From: Raoultibacter massiliensis
Lineage (GTDB): Bacteria; Actinomycetota; Coriobacteriia; Coriobacteriales; Eggerthellaceae
Length of the DNA stretch: 64,000 nucleotides
Assembly (NCBI RefSeq): GCF_900199545.1
Contig: NZ_LT962670.1
Span: 1 to 64,000, forward strand
Reading direction: 5' to 3'
The translations under genes were made by a program, and so were the position numbers. Positions 25,474 to 34,958 of the stretch are shown in pieces. Within the stretch, counting starts at the first letter, position 1; every line of letters begins with the position of its first letter. The notes under the pieces are model-generated. The model saw only the letters and a program-made list of their open reading frames with translations, had not been told where the DNA came from and ran no database searches.

Positions 25474-26574
25474 TCAAAACGCATTGACGGCCTCGACAAC
25501 CGTTGTAATCGCCTCTTCCGTCATTCCGACGTATAGCGGTAAACTGAGTTCTCTTGCAGCAATTTGGTTAGCGAGCGGCAGTTGCGGGAGCCCGTCTTTT
25601 TCATAAGCCCTCTGGTTGGCAATGGATATTGGATAGTGGCAATTAACCCCAATGCCTCTTTTTTCTAAGTGCGATCGTAACGCATCACGGGCCTCGCAAA
25701 AAATTGAGAAGATATGCCAGACATGATTTCTTCGACTTCCAATGGTAGGCAAGATAACTTTCTCATTTTTAATTTCTGCCAGATACCGCTGAGCGACCCT
25801 GGCTCTATCCTCGCAATACTCATTTAAATGGGGAAGCTTTATCCTTAAAAAAGCCGCTTGCAATTCGTCGAGTCGGCTATTTGTCCCTTTTACATTATGG
25901 TGATACTTCTCGACACTCCCATAATTGGCCAACTCTCGAATCTTTTCGCCTAAGAGCCGATCATTCGTTATTACCGCGCCGCCGTCGCCCAACGCACCCA
26001 AATTTTTCCCTGGATAAAACGAGAAGCATCCGGCGTCTCCGAACGTTCCAACGTGCTTCCCGTCATACGTAGCTCCATGAGCCTGCGCGCAATCCTCAAC
26101 CACGGCGATCCCCTGCCCTTTGGCCACACGCGCAATTTCTGCAATCTCAGCAGCCTGACCGTACAAGTGGACGGGAATAACTGCTTTCGTTGATTTGGTT
26201 ATTGCCGACCTGAACCCCTGACAGGTCATATTCAATGTCTTTGGATCAGGATCAACTAGAACCACCCTTCCACCCACCGCGCTAACGGCAAGCGCCGTCG
26301 CAACAAAAGTGTTCGACGGCACAATGACCTCATCACCAGAAGAAATGTTCAGTGCTCGCAACGCAAGGGTCAGGGCATCGAGGCCCGAGGCCACACCAAC
26401 CGCAAAAGAACTGCCGCAGTAATCCGCAAACTCCCGCTCAAAGCGCTTGCACTCATCACCAAGAATGAATTGCCCTCGATCATAAACCCGAAGAAAAGCG
26501 TCGAGCATTTCTTCGCGAATCTCGCCGTGCATGCCATCAAGCGACGCAAACGGGATCTGTTCGCTATGCACCAT
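25474..26574 (-). CDS. DegT/DnrJ/EryC1 sugar aminotransferase, FdtB-like
   Basis: A 366-residue PLP-dependent sugar aminotransferase. The PLP lysine is in [19 protein letters not shown]; other signatures are [44 protein letters not shown] and [12 protein letters not shown]. It follows an FdtA-like ketoisomerase by 8 bases, so it most likely converts dTDP-3-keto-6-deoxyhexose to the 3-amino sugar (dTDP-Fuc3N or Qui3N). A GGGAGG site precedes ATG at 26574. dTDP-4-keto-6-deoxyglucose would come from the RfbA/RfbB genes at 44-46 kb. Confidence 0.87.
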   Translation of the reverse strand: MVHSEQIPFASLDGMHGEIREEMLDAFLRVYDRGQFILGDECKRFEREFADYCGSSFAVGVASGLDALTLALRALNISSGDEVIVPSNTFVATALAVSAVGGRVVLVDPDPKTLNMTCQGFRSAITKSTKAVIPVHLYGQAAEIAEIARVAKGQGIAVVEDCAQAHGATYDGKHVGTFGDAGCFSFYPGKNLGALGDGGAVITNDRLLGEKIRELANYGSVEKYHHNVKGTNSRLDELQAAFLRIKLPHLNEYCEDRARVAQRYLAEIKNEKVILPTIGSRRNHVWHIFSIFCEARDALRSHLEKRGIGVNCHYPISIANQRAYEKDGLPQLPLANQIAARELSLPLYVGMTEEAITTVVEAVNAF

Positions 26575-26582
26575 CTACCTCC

Positions 26583-26990
26583 CTACCGCCTCTGAGCCTG
26601 GCGGCAAAATACCTTATAATCTCTTATATAATCAGAAGTATCATAATGCTCGCTCGCCATAACCAAAAGAACGGCATCAGGCGAAAAATCAAACATTTCC
26701 CTCCATACCATGTGTCCTATATAAAGTCCTTTTGTCGGATCGTCTAAAACGATTTCTTCCCTCTCGCTACCGTCATCCAACAAAATCGTGACGCTTCCAT
26801 GCACGCACACAAGAGCCTGCTCAAGGGCCTCGTGCGAGTGAAAACCTCTTCTCACTCCATCTTCTACACCAAATATGTAGTAAACTCTTTTGACATCAAA
26901 CGGGATAGTGTCGCATGCCTCAATGGCCACCAAAGAACCAAATCTGTCCAAATAGCAGGGAAATTCAAGGATTCTCACGTTTTTTACCAT
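26583..26990 (-). CDS. WxcM/FdtA-type dTDP-4-keto-6-deoxyhexose 3,4-ketoisomerase
   Basis: A 135-residue single-domain cupin of the FdtA/QdtA kind. The block VRRGFHSHEALEQALVCV carries the paired histidines (consensus RGxHxHK) used for tautomerisation; the usual lysine after the second His is Glu here. GLYIGHMVWREMFDF and VLLVMASEHYD are also family features. Together with the FdtB-like aminotransferase it makes a 3-amino-3,6-dideoxyhexose nucleotide. It opens the minus-strand operon and is divergent from a glycosyltransferase at 27076. Galacto versus gluco product (FdtA versus QdtA) cannot be decided by eye. Confidence 0.84.
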   Translation of the reverse strand: MVKNVRILEFPCYLDRFGSLVAIEACDTIPFDVKRVYYIFGVEDGVRRGFHSHEALEQALVCVHGSVTILLDDGSEREEIVLDDPTKGLYIGHMVWREMFDFSPDAVLLVMASEHYDTSDYIRDYKVFCRQAQRR

Positions 26991-27075
26991 TGACTATTCT
27001 TTCGTTAATTATCTCTGAAGCCGTCACCAAATTGTAGCATAATTAGAAGTCATCGCTTTATTGTAAGGAGAACGC

Positions 27076-28290
27076 ATGGACAACAAAACCGAACGCATTT
27101 TCTCGGTCTCGTTAATATCATACAATCAACCCGACTATTGGCGCGAAGCGGTCTCTTCGGTCCTCGCTCAAGATTATCCTGCCATAGATCTAGTTTTCTC
27201 CGATGACGGCTCACCGGGCTTTAGCAAGTCAGAAGTAGAAGAATTCATCGAGAGCAGCCGAGGTAAAAACCTTGTCTCTTATACTGTAATCGAACATGAG
27301 GAAAACATTGGCACAATGAAAAACCTCAACGATGCAGATGCCGCATGCACCGGTTACTACGTCACCCATCTTGAAGGAGATGACGCATTCGCAACCAATC
27401 ATGTTTTATCCGATTACGCTAAGGCAATTGAATCAGCGCCCAAAAGCGCTCTTGGGGTTTTCGGAAAAAGAATTGCCTGTGATGAAAAGCTTCGCATCCT
27501 GCCAGACACAAGCAATTATGTACAGAACTATTTCTCTATCGACGAAATGGTCGAGATGGACAGCATGACCCCACGTAATCTGTACCGTTATCTTGTCATC
27601 AAAGGAAACTGCCGCCTGCCTTGGGGTTCTTCTGCCTTTAGGTTCGCCGACTATCGCCGATACCTTCCCCTCGATACGCGCGTCAACTACATCGGCGACT
27701 GGCCTTTCTTTCTTAAGATAACTCGCGAAGGGCACACTATGTCTTTCGCCAATATCGATGCCATTCTTTACAGGAGGGGCGGAATATCCACATCGACCGA
27801 ACTAACGCCTTTGAAAAAGAAGTATCTTTCTGACCGAGCAAAAGTATACGCTTACGAAATATTTCCCTTCATCAACGAATATTTTTCCCCAGAAGAGCGC
27901 GTGGAGATATTTGAAACATACTCCTCGATCCAAAGGACGGCTCCCAGCGAAACCGATCTGATCGCTGCCTCAACCGCAATCGCCCAAGACAAACATACCG
28001 CAGCACTCGTCATTGCAAATATGACCAACTTATACCGAAGCAAATGTCTAAACAACGCTTCCGCGAGCAGTAAAGCCCAAACTGACTGGATTCAGCAGCT
28101 TCAAGAAGGAAAAGATTGGCTCGAAGACCAATATCGCAAACTAACGACCGAGAATAGCGAACTTAGAAACAACGCAAGAAAAGCAGCGAAAGACGTTCAA
28201 GCGATAAAAGATTCTTCATCATGGAAAATCGGTCGTGCGATAACCAGTGTTCCGCGAGCAATCAAGAAAATTGCTCGCGGAACACGATAG
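27076..28290 (+). CDS. Family 2 glycosyltransferase with C-terminal coiled coil (trio member 1)
   Basis: A 404-residue GT-A enzyme. FSVSLISYNQPDYWREAVSS starts the Rossmann half, DDGSPGF binds nucleotide and EGDDAF is the DxD-type metal site. After the catalytic domain come DWIQQLQEGKDWLEDQY, a coiled coil and the basic C-terminal module SSWKIGRAITSVPRAIKK, probably membrane-associating. AAGGAG precedes the ATG. The last codons lie inside a perfect 16-bp inverted repeat (28247-28285). Sister genes follow at 28318 and 31410. Transfers an unknown sugar to the wall polymer. Confidence 0.87.
   Translation: MDNKTERIFSVSLISYNQPDYWREAVSSVLAQDYPAIDLVFSDDGSPGFSKSEVEEFIESSRGKNLVSYTVIEHEENIGTMKNLNDADAACTGYYVTHLEGDDAFATNHVLSDYAKAIESAPKSALGVFGKRIACDEKLRILPDTSNYVQNYFSIDEMVEMDSMTPRNLYRYLVIKGNCRLPWGSSAFRFADYRRYLPLDTRVNYIGDWPFFLKITREGHTMSFANIDAILYRRGGISTSTELTPLKKKYLSDRAKVYAYEIFPFINEYFSPEERVEIFETYSSIQRTAPSETDLIAASTAIAQDKHTAALVIANMTNLYRSKCLNNASASSKAQTDWIQQLQEGKDWLEDQYRKLTTENSELRNNARKAAKDVQAIKDSSSWKIGRAITSVPRAIKKIARGTR
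28247..28285 (+). repeat. Perfect 16-bp inverted repeat within the 3' end of a glycosyltransferase gene
   Basis: GTGTTCCGCGAGCAAT (28247-28262) pairs perfectly with 28270-28285 around a 7-base loop, ending 2 bases before the stop codon at 28288. The stem therefore encodes the last basic residues. No T-run follows. It could attenuate transcription or protect the upstream message before the next gene at 28318. Confidence 0.7.
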
Positions 28291-28317
28291 CACTGAACGC
28301 ACTACAGGAGTATATTC

Positions 28318-29448
28318 ATGGATTTTCAACCAAACAACGTTTTCTCTGTTTCGATCGTTCATTTTAATCAGCCTGATTTCTGGCGCGATGCGGTGTCTTC
28401 TGTTCTTATGCAGGATTATCCTGCCATACAATTGGTTTTCTCAGACGATGCCTCCCCTGGTTTCGATAAGACAGAAGTTGAACAATTCATCGAAAACAAC
28501 AAGCTGGACAATCTTGTTTCTTACACTGTGATTGCACACAAAGAAAATATTGGAACGGTACGCAATCACAACCTTGGTGATGAAGCATGCATCGGGCAGT
28601 ACGTAACTCATTTTGCGGCTGACGATGCCTTCGCAAGCAAATCGGTGCTATCAGCCTACGCCTCGGCCTTGAAGACCATTCCGGACGACGCGCTTGGCGT
28701 ATTTGGCAGAATCATCCCATGCGACAGAGAACTTGCACCCATAGCTAAACCAAAAGTAAATCTCCCGTCCGAAGAAGAGCGGATCGCCGTTAGCGAAATG
28801 ACCGCAGACGAACAATATCGCCATCTGGTGTTTAAGCATGGCAGCAGAATTCCCATGGGTGCATCTGCCTTCATTCGCGAGAGATACAGCGCCTTCCACC
28901 CCCTTGATACTCGCATGAAATTCATTGAAGACTGGCCTTTCTTCTTAAACATAACCAGAAACGGCCATCGCATGCTATTTGCCGACATCGATGTTTTAAT
29001 GTATCGAGCGGGCGGAATATCCCAATCGAAAGATGCCGACGAATTCAGAAAATCATATCTTCAAGACTTGGTTAGTGTTTACGAAACATCGATCATCCCT
29101 TTCATATGCAACCGCTTCGACGACAAAGAGCAAACGAGCATCCTATGCACCTATCTGACCCTCATTAACAGAATTGATGCCGTTTCGAACTCAGAGAAGC
29201 TTGCATCGATCAGCATAGATCCAGATATGATGTTTCGGGTGTGCAAAAAACTGTTATCCGATGCGCGATCAATGAACAATTGGATCGGGGAACTTCAAGA
29301 GGGGAAAGACTGGCTCGAAAAGCAATACTACATTTTAACCGAACAAAACCAGGCTCTTCAAAACGAGATCAAAAGGATGAAAACCTCCTTGCCGCGGAAA
29401 ATTGCTAGAGGCCTCACTCGCCCCATCAAAATGCCGAAAACAAAATAA
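28318..29448 (+). CDS. Family 2 glycosyltransferase (trio member 2)
   Basis: A 376-residue paralog of the 27076 protein. FSVSIVHFNQPDFWRDAVSS, DDASPGFDKTEVEQF and AADDAF mark the GT-A domain; NWIGELQEGKDWLEKQY and a coiled coil follow, with a shortened basic end (LPRKIARGLTRPIKM). AGGAGT precedes the ATG 27 bases past the upstream gene. Ends in an 18-bp-stem terminator. Acceptor and donor are unknown. Confidence 0.86.
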   Translation: MDFQPNNVFSVSIVHFNQPDFWRDAVSSVLMQDYPAIQLVFSDDASPGFDKTEVEQFIENNKLDNLVSYTVIAHKENIGTVRNHNLGDEACIGQYVTHFAADDAFASKSVLSAYASALKTIPDDALGVFGRIIPCDRELAPIAKPKVNLPSEEERIAVSEMTADEQYRHLVFKHGSRIPMGASAFIRERYSAFHPLDTRMKFIEDWPFFLNITRNGHRMLFADIDVLMYRAGGISQSKDADEFRKSYLQDLVSVYETSIIPFICNRFDDKEQTSILCTYLTLINRIDAVSNSEKLASISIDPDMMFRVCKKLLSDARSMNNWIGELQEGKDWLEKQYYILTEQNQALQNEIKRMKTSLPRKIARGLTRPIKMPKTK

Positions 29449-29466
29449 ATAGAAAAGCGACGCTAC

Positions 29467-29507
29467 TTACAAGAAGGGGCTCGCTTTCGGCGAGCCCCTT
29501 CTTGTAA
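29467..29507. terminator. 18-bp-stem bidirectional terminator
   Basis: TTACAAGAAGGGGCTCGC (29467-29484) pairs perfectly with 29490-29507 around a 5-base loop. Placed between the convergent glycosyltransferase (ends 29448) and aminotransferase (ends 29545). The arms themselves supply short A/T runs on both sides. Confidence 0.75.
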
Positions 29508-29544
29508 AGTTCCTTTCGCCCGGCACGGACTCAAGCTGAAACCA

Positions 29545-30678
29545 CTATCCAACAAAATCGTTAACCAGGTTTGCTATGCCCCTCACCTCATCGTCGCTCA
29601 ATCCAAGGTGTAGCGGGAGAGTAACAATGTGCTTGGATATCTCATGAGCGCGTGGACACGTTCCTTGCCCATATGAATACATTCCGTATTCCGTATTGTC
29701 TCTATAGTGGACACCCGTAAACACCTCATTTTCTGCAAGGAAATTCATCAGCGCGTCTCTGTCGTCGACAGCTATTTCATAAATATGAAAGGAACATTCG
29801 TCTTCGTACGTAGCTGGAATAATGTGTATTTTATTGTTACTCGCAAGACATTCATCATAGATCTTGACCATCTCCCGTCGACGCGCGTTGTCTGAGTCGA
29901 GGTATTTCAATTGCGTCAACGCCAAAGCAGCCATGATGGAGTTGCCGTGGTATTTGTAACCCAGGTAATCAACATCGTAGCGCCATTTATAGTTTCCGGT
30001 TGAAGAAGTTCGTTCGTATGTATCTTTATTGATACCGAGCCATGAATACTTTCGGCATATTGAATCAAGTTCCGAATCAGCAAAGCAAATCATGCCGCTG
30101 TCAGCCGTTGGCAGGTTTTTGACAGCCTGAAAGGAATACACGGTCACGTCGATACCGTTTAGGGTTCCTGGGAACACTCCATTTACCCGCGTTCCGCTCA
30201 TATGAGCTGCGTCGAGAATAAGTTTGAGATTGTACTTTTCGCATATGGCAATTATCTCATCAAGCCTACCGAATCGCCCACCGTAACCTACAAACATTAC
30301 CGCGCGAGTTTTCTCGGTAATTTTCTTCTCCACGTCGGCCGGGTCAAGGCAAAGAAACTCGTCCACGTCAGCAAACTTAACTTTCATGTTCTGGTGAAGA
30401 ATTGCATGATTGGTCGACACAAACGTGATGGGTGTCGAGATGATTTCATCGCCGTCAGCCCATCCATACTTTTCTTTCAAGATTTCAACAGCAAGATAAA
30501 GTCCTGCGGTATTTGAATTCAAGAAATGCGCGTTGGTATGACCTGTGTATTCCTTCCATGCCTCTTCGAACTCAACTGTTTTATAGCCAAGACCCGTCCA
30601 ACCTTTTTCGAGACATTCCCGTACAGCTTCTAGGCATTCTTCTATGTGAAATTTCGGAAGAAACACTTGCTGTCCCAT
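29545..30678 (-). CDS. DegT/DnrJ/EryC1-family aminotransferase, second sugar aminotransferase
   Basis: A 377-residue aminotransferase distinct from the FdtB-like enzyme. N-terminal FLPKFHIEECLEAVRECLEK, then EIISTPITFVSTNHAIL, LILDAAHMSG and YSFQAVKNLPTADSG, where the lysine should form the Schiff base with PLP. The gene starts 2 bases after the upstream acetyltransferase stop, with GGAGAG inside that gene's end. The pair suggests a second N-acylated amino sugar, for example a 4-amino-4,6-dideoxyhexose (inference). Minus strand, flanked by plus-strand glycosyltransferases on both sides. Confidence 0.83.
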   Translation of the reverse strand: MGQQVFLPKFHIEECLEAVRECLEKGWTGLGYKTVEFEEAWKEYTGHTNAHFLNSNTAGLYLAVEILKEKYGWADGDEIISTPITFVSTNHAILHQNMKVKFADVDEFLCLDPADVEKKITEKTRAVMFVGYGGRFGRLDEIIAICEKYNLKLILDAAHMSGTRVNGVFPGTLNGIDVTVYSFQAVKNLPTADSGMICFADSELDSICRKYSWLGINKDTYERTSSTGNYKWRYDVDYLGYKYHGNSIMAALALTQLKYLDSDNARRREMVKIYDECLASNNKIHIIPATYEDECSFHIYEIAVDDRDALMNFLAENEVFTGVHYRDNTEYGMYSYGQGTCPRAHEISKHIVTLPLHLGLSDDEVRGIANLVNDFVG

Positions 30679-30680
30679 TA

Positions 30681-31205
30681 TTACACTCTCCTTGATAGAA
30701 ACTCGCTTGCGACAGCATTAAGAACCAGCGCCCTCTTGCCGTCTATATCTTCTTTACCGATTACAGTGAATCCTAGCCTTTCGTACAGATCCAAAGCTCG
30801 GCAGTTACACTCTAAAACGCTAAGATGCATTGATTTCATCTTCAATTGGCCAAAAGCAATTCCCATTGTAGCGACTAACGCGTCACGCCCCAGGCCCCTT
30901 CCCCTAAATGAATCATCAATAACGAACCGCCCGAATTCGCATCGCGTATCACTCATATTATATAGCGCCGTCGCGCCTGCAAACATATCTGTATTCTCGA
31001 TTTGCGCATACACCGCAAACATAATGTCGTTTTTTTTCGCAAGATACCGCTTAAACCACTGTTCCTGCTGCTCCTGCGTTATTTCGGTATCAGAGTAAAA
31101 GAATTGCTTATTCTTATTCCGCAAAATACGCAGTGCCTCCACATCCTGTTCGGCAAGAGGCCGCAAACAAACCGACCCATATGAAGCCTGATATTGATGC
31201 CGCAT
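30681..31205 (-). CDS. GNAT-family acetyltransferase (RimJ/RimL-like)
   Basis: A 174-residue GNAT protein. SVCLRPLAEQDVEALRILRN begins the fold; GRFVIDDSFRGRGLGRDALV is the acetyl-CoA loop and LSVLECNCRALDLYERLGF motif B. The ATG at 31205 has GGGAG upstream; another in-frame ATG at 31241 would add 12 charged residues. Coupled to the aminotransferase at 29545, it probably acetylates that enzyme's amino-sugar product, similar to PseH-type or VioB-type steps (inference). Confidence 0.82.
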   Translation of the reverse strand: MRHQYQASYGSVCLRPLAEQDVEALRILRNKNKQFFYSDTEITQEQQEQWFKRYLAKKNDIMFAVYAQIENTDMFAGATALYNMSDTRCEFGRFVIDDSFRGRGLGRDALVATMGIAFGQLKMKSMHLSVLECNCRALDLYERLGFTVIGKEDIDGKRALVLNAVASEFLSRRV

Positions 31206-31409
31206 AAGAATCTCCCGTTCACGCCTTGCTTTTTTCTCCATAATATCACAGCACCCATGTCAAAGAAGGAGCTCCGTCAAAAGAGACCGCACAGCCAAGA
31301 GTGCAACTCGCGCATGCGTCTTGCATGTTGCCGAGCACCTCCCGCAATCCATCCTATCGGATCATCATATAATGGAAGCGCGGGATACCGTCGAAAGGAA
31401 TGATAGTCA

Positions 31410-32507
31410 ATGAATAACTGTTTGTTTTCCGTTTCCATTGTTCATTACAAGCAGCCACTTTATTGGCGCGATGCAATAGACTCCGTTCTTGAACAAGATT
31501 ATCCAAATATCCAGTTGATCTTTACCGACGACGCCTCTCCCAATTTTGACGAGAATGAGGTTGCTAAATATATCGAAGCAAAAGCTCAATCCAACCTTTT
31601 TTCCTATAAAGTAATCACGCATTCCAAAAACCTAGGAACTACAGCAAATCACAATGACGGCGATGCTCTTTGCACGGGCCAATACATTACGCATTTTGCG
31701 GCTGACGACGCCCTACACAGTCCGCAAACCCTTTCTTGTTTTGCCGAGGCGCTCGAGCAAACCCCTCCCGATACACTAGGTGTTTTCGGCAAGTTTTTCC
31801 CATGCAACCAAAAGCTCCAGCGAGACAAAACCCGCGATAAATGGTTGCCATCTTTCAGCGAGTGCACAGAGCTGGGCTCCCTCTCGTCAGAGCAGCTTTA
31901 TCGACGACTTGTATTGTCGAGAGGATGTAGAATTCCTATGGGCGCATCCGCTTTCATAAGAGACCGATATGCTGAATATTGCCCACTTGACAAAAGAATG
32001 AACCTTATTGAAGACTGGCCATTCTTTCTTAAAATATCGCGATCCGGCTATAGAATGAAATTTGTCGGAAAGGAAACCCTCGACCACCGAGATGGCGGCA
32101 TATCAACCTCATTAAAGTCTACGCCACTTAAAAAGCTATACTACTCCGATATGGTAAAAGTATATGAGTTTGAGATTATGCCATATCTTGAAAACTACTT
32201 TTCTCTTGACGAGCAAGCGCAAATTATCGCTGACTTTTTAACCACCCCACGCGATGAAGAATCAAGAGAGTCTATACTTGTGCCTATTTTGGATAGGCTG
32301 GCGAGCAACGCGCCTCTTTCTCTGCTAGTCAACAAAAAAATGGCTCATGCATATCAAGAGCTCAACGATTGGACACAAGAATTACAGGTAGGAAAAGATT
32401 GGCTTGAGCAACAATACAAAACCCATACCAGCCTCTTAGAGAAAATTAATAAGCAAAACGAGAACGCCTCCCTGGGAAGAAAACTCAGAAAGCTCTTCTT
32501 GCAGTAG
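31410..32507 (+). CDS. Family 2 glycosyltransferase (trio member 3)
   Basis: A 365-residue paralog of the 27076 and 28318 proteins. FSVSIVHYKQPLYWRDAIDS, DDASPNFDENEV and AADDAL mark the GT-A domain; DWTQELQVGKDWLEQQY and a short coiled coil end in a basic tail (SLGRKLRKLFLQ). A plus-strand TATAAT at 31368-31373 may be its -10 element, though no good -35 is seen. GAAAGGAA lies near the ATG. Ends 32 bases from a convergent gene. Confidence 0.86.
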   Translation: MNNCLFSVSIVHYKQPLYWRDAIDSVLEQDYPNIQLIFTDDASPNFDENEVAKYIEAKAQSNLFSYKVITHSKNLGTTANHNDGDALCTGQYITHFAADDALHSPQTLSCFAEALEQTPPDTLGVFGKFFPCNQKLQRDKTRDKWLPSFSECTELGSLSSEQLYRRLVLSRGCRIPMGASAFIRDRYAEYCPLDKRMNLIEDWPFFLKISRSGYRMKFVGKETLDHRDGGISTSLKSTPLKKLYYSDMVKVYEFEIMPYLENYFSLDEQAQIIADFLTTPRDEESRESILVPILDRLASNAPLSLLVNKKMAHAYQELNDWTQELQVGKDWLEQQYKTHTSLLEKINKQNENASLGRKLRKLFLQ

Positions 32508-32539
32508 AGAAAAGCATCGAATGCATGCGCCACGATTTC

Positions 32540-34870
32540 CTATTGGAACAATTTTGCAATTTTCCTTGGCAACCAGGTTATGGCCCGACCCACCATCCAT
32601 GAATTCGATTGACTGAATTTTTTGTTCTTCTCCTCCAAAGTTTTATTTCTTTTCCGTAGATAGTCGTTTGACTTCCGTAGTGCAGCAAGTTTTTCATGAG
32701 TGCCTCGGGTGTATGCTTCGAGAAGGGTATCAAGCATAAGACGCAGATTGCCCCCATCCGTAGCCGGCTCGCCCCTTGAAGTCGAAAAGACTTTGTCCCA
32801 TAGATCGACGAAATCAAAATTCGCAATGCGAGCGAGACTTTGCTTCGCCTTCTCGCTCATGGCTTTTGCTCGATCGTCATCGCATAACACTGCAGCCACT
32901 TCCCGAGCCGCAACTTCTGCCCTTCCAAAAGGAACCGATACCACGCCACAGTCTCCATCAACAAGCGATAAATAAGGGAGTTCATACATTATACAAGGAA
33001 GACCAAACACCTTGCTCTCGACCAGCGTAAGAGGGTATCCCTCTCTTGCTTCGGACGTCATCAAAAATACTCGGGCGCGGCGAAAACAGCTTGCTTTTTC
33101 TTCGCCATCCAACCAGCCCGGAAACTCAACAAAACCCGTAAGCCCCAGGTCATCGGAGAGAGCCCTGATTTTAGCGCCGTACTGCTCGTTTGCGGCTGCC
33201 CCCGCTAATATAAAACGAGCCTCTGGATCTTCATTATGTACATGGAAAAACGTAAACAAAGCTTCTTCTGGATGCTTTTCTGGCGAAATTCGCCCCATCC
33301 ATAAAACTACCTTTTCCATAGATAAACTGGGGGCGTGCCCATCTTTTACCACCATTGAAATAGGGTTTTCTGTCTGAAACACGTTCTTGTTATACGCACC
33401 CCAAAACATACTATCTGGCGCATTTAGAGTAACGATGGCATCGGCAAGGCCGTACACTTTCGGCATTTCCGCAAATCGTGTATCTAGAAAGTTGACACAA
33501 TGAGAGAAAACTCCGTGACAGTGGACAACAAATCTGATCTCGAGCAATTTTGCAACAAGCATGTCCCATAAAAGCGAGTGGTTTAGCCATCCGTGATAAA
33601 CGATCGTATCGATTTCTCTTTCAAGAAGGATTCGGTACAGCGCTTCTGCTCGCATGAAATAATGAGCCGGATCTAGCTCAAAAATCGACGGGATCTTAAT
33701 TACGTCGACTCCTTCTATATAGTTTTCAGCATCGTGTTCTGTTTCCTTGTCAACCAAAAGGATTACGCTATATCCCATCGAAACCCATTTTTTCGCCAAA
33801 GAACGCATTACACCTTCAGCGCCACCCCCATAATATGCATGATAATATGCTGCTATACGCTTTGCCTTGACAGGCTGCGCCGCAAAAAGGGACGACTCGC
33901 TTATCATAGAAGGGAACGATCCTTGATCCTCCCAATATGCACGCGCAAATGATGCTACCGCCTGCCAGCCTCCCCACTTACTGCAAGATAGATCGAATGC
34001 ACGTGCCGTATCCTTGTGCGATAGCATATGCCTACACTGATTGGCGCAATTATCCATCAGTGCTCGCTCTATCCCGTCGAGTCCCTTATAGTACAAATCG
34101 GGAGCGTTCCGCTCATCGAGAAACGCGCGCACTTCTTCTACCGCCTTATACGAATCGCTTAATTCTTTGTACCTTTCGAAATCAACAATCGACGACCCAT
34201 CCTGCCCATCTCCAAAGTTATATATATAGAGATTACGGTTAGACAACCCTCGATACGATTGCGCGTAGTAAGCAATCCCCGCATAAGAGTAAAGATCGTC
34301 TCCTCGATGAACGCCTATCGCCCTGACATGCTCGAACCCTTTTCGGCAGACGCTTGCAGAAAACATCTTGTTTACCAAATTCCAGTTATACTTTCTTTCG
34401 GTAAAACACGCTTCGTAAACCTCCTGCCCACACAGAATTTCTTTGCAGGGAGCCAAAAATCGTTCTGTAGAATCGGCAACTTGAGCTTCATGCATTCGAG
34501 CCGGCTTAACCGTAACGCCAAAGTGCAACACGTCTACAGGTTTTACGCTCATTTCCCTATGCAATATTTCGAAAGCATCCTGTTCAAGCTCATCATCGGC
34601 ATCGAGAAACATTATATATTCGCCTAGTGCTTTTTGTACTCCGCATTTTCGAGCAAGCGCTCCGTGGACATTTTCTTCAAGGTGTATACAGCTCACACGA
34701 TCATCGAGACAAGAAATCTCTTTCGCAATCTCGTACGTACGATCCGTGCTAGCATCGTCAACAACAATTGCCTCAAAATCCGCAAATGTCTGGGAAAGAA
34801 CACTATCCAGACTCCGATTCAAAGTGCCTTCATTATTATGAGCAGGAATGATTATCGATATTTTAGGCAT
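32540..34870 (-). CDS. Two-domain glycosyltransferase, GT2 fused to GT4
   Basis: A 776-residue protein. Residues 1-260 form a GT2 domain (KISIIIPAHNNEGTLNRSLD, DDASTDRTYEIA, MFLDADDELE). After a linker, residues about 345-690 form a GT4 domain (AYYHAYYGGGAEGVMRSLA, VLWMGRISPEKHPEEALFTF, LVESKVFGLPCIMYELP). The C-terminus is a coiled coil ending in the SNSWMVGRAITWLPRK module shared with the GT2 trio. Start at 34870 follows GAGGGGA. Likely adds two consecutive sugars, or one sugar with a second domain specifying the acceptor. Confidence 0.87.
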   Translation of the reverse strand: MPKISIIIPAHNNEGTLNRSLDSVLSQTFADFEAIVVDDASTDRTYEIAKEISCLDDRVSCIHLEENVHGALARKCGVQKALGEYIMFLDADDELEQDAFEILHREMSVKPVDVLHFGVTVKPARMHEAQVADSTERFLAPCKEILCGQEVYEACFTERKYNWNLVNKMFSASVCRKGFEHVRAIGVHRGDDLYSYAGIAYYAQSYRGLSNRNLYIYNFGDGQDGSSIVDFERYKELSDSYKAVEEVRAFLDERNAPDLYYKGLDGIERALMDNCANQCRHMLSHKDTARAFDLSCSKWGGWQAVASFARAYWEDQGSFPSMISESSLFAAQPVKAKRIAAYYHAYYGGGAEGVMRSLAKKWVSMGYSVILLVDKETEHDAENYIEGVDVIKIPSIFELDPAHYFMRAEALYRILLEREIDTIVYHGWLNHSLLWDMLVAKLLEIRFVVHCHGVFSHCVNFLDTRFAEMPKVYGLADAIVTLNAPDSMFWGAYNKNVFQTENPISMVVKDGHAPSLSMEKVVLWMGRISPEKHPEEALFTFFHVHNEDPEARFILAGAAANEQYGAKIRALSDDLGLTGFVEFPGWLDGEEKASCFRRARVFLMTSEAREGYPLTLVESKVFGLPCIMYELPYLSLVDGDCGVVSVPFGRAEVAAREVAAVLCDDDRAKAMSEKAKQSLARIANFDFVDLWDKVFSTSRGEPATDGGNLRLMLDTLLEAYTRGTHEKLAALRKSNDYLRKRNKTLEEKNKKFSQSNSWMVGRAITWLPRKIAKLFQ

Positions 34871-34958
34871 AACGTCCCCTCGCACCAACGATATATAGCA
34901 TCATGCTACTATACTATCAAACAGACTACGTGCTCTCACCTTGCCTGGAAATCGATTT

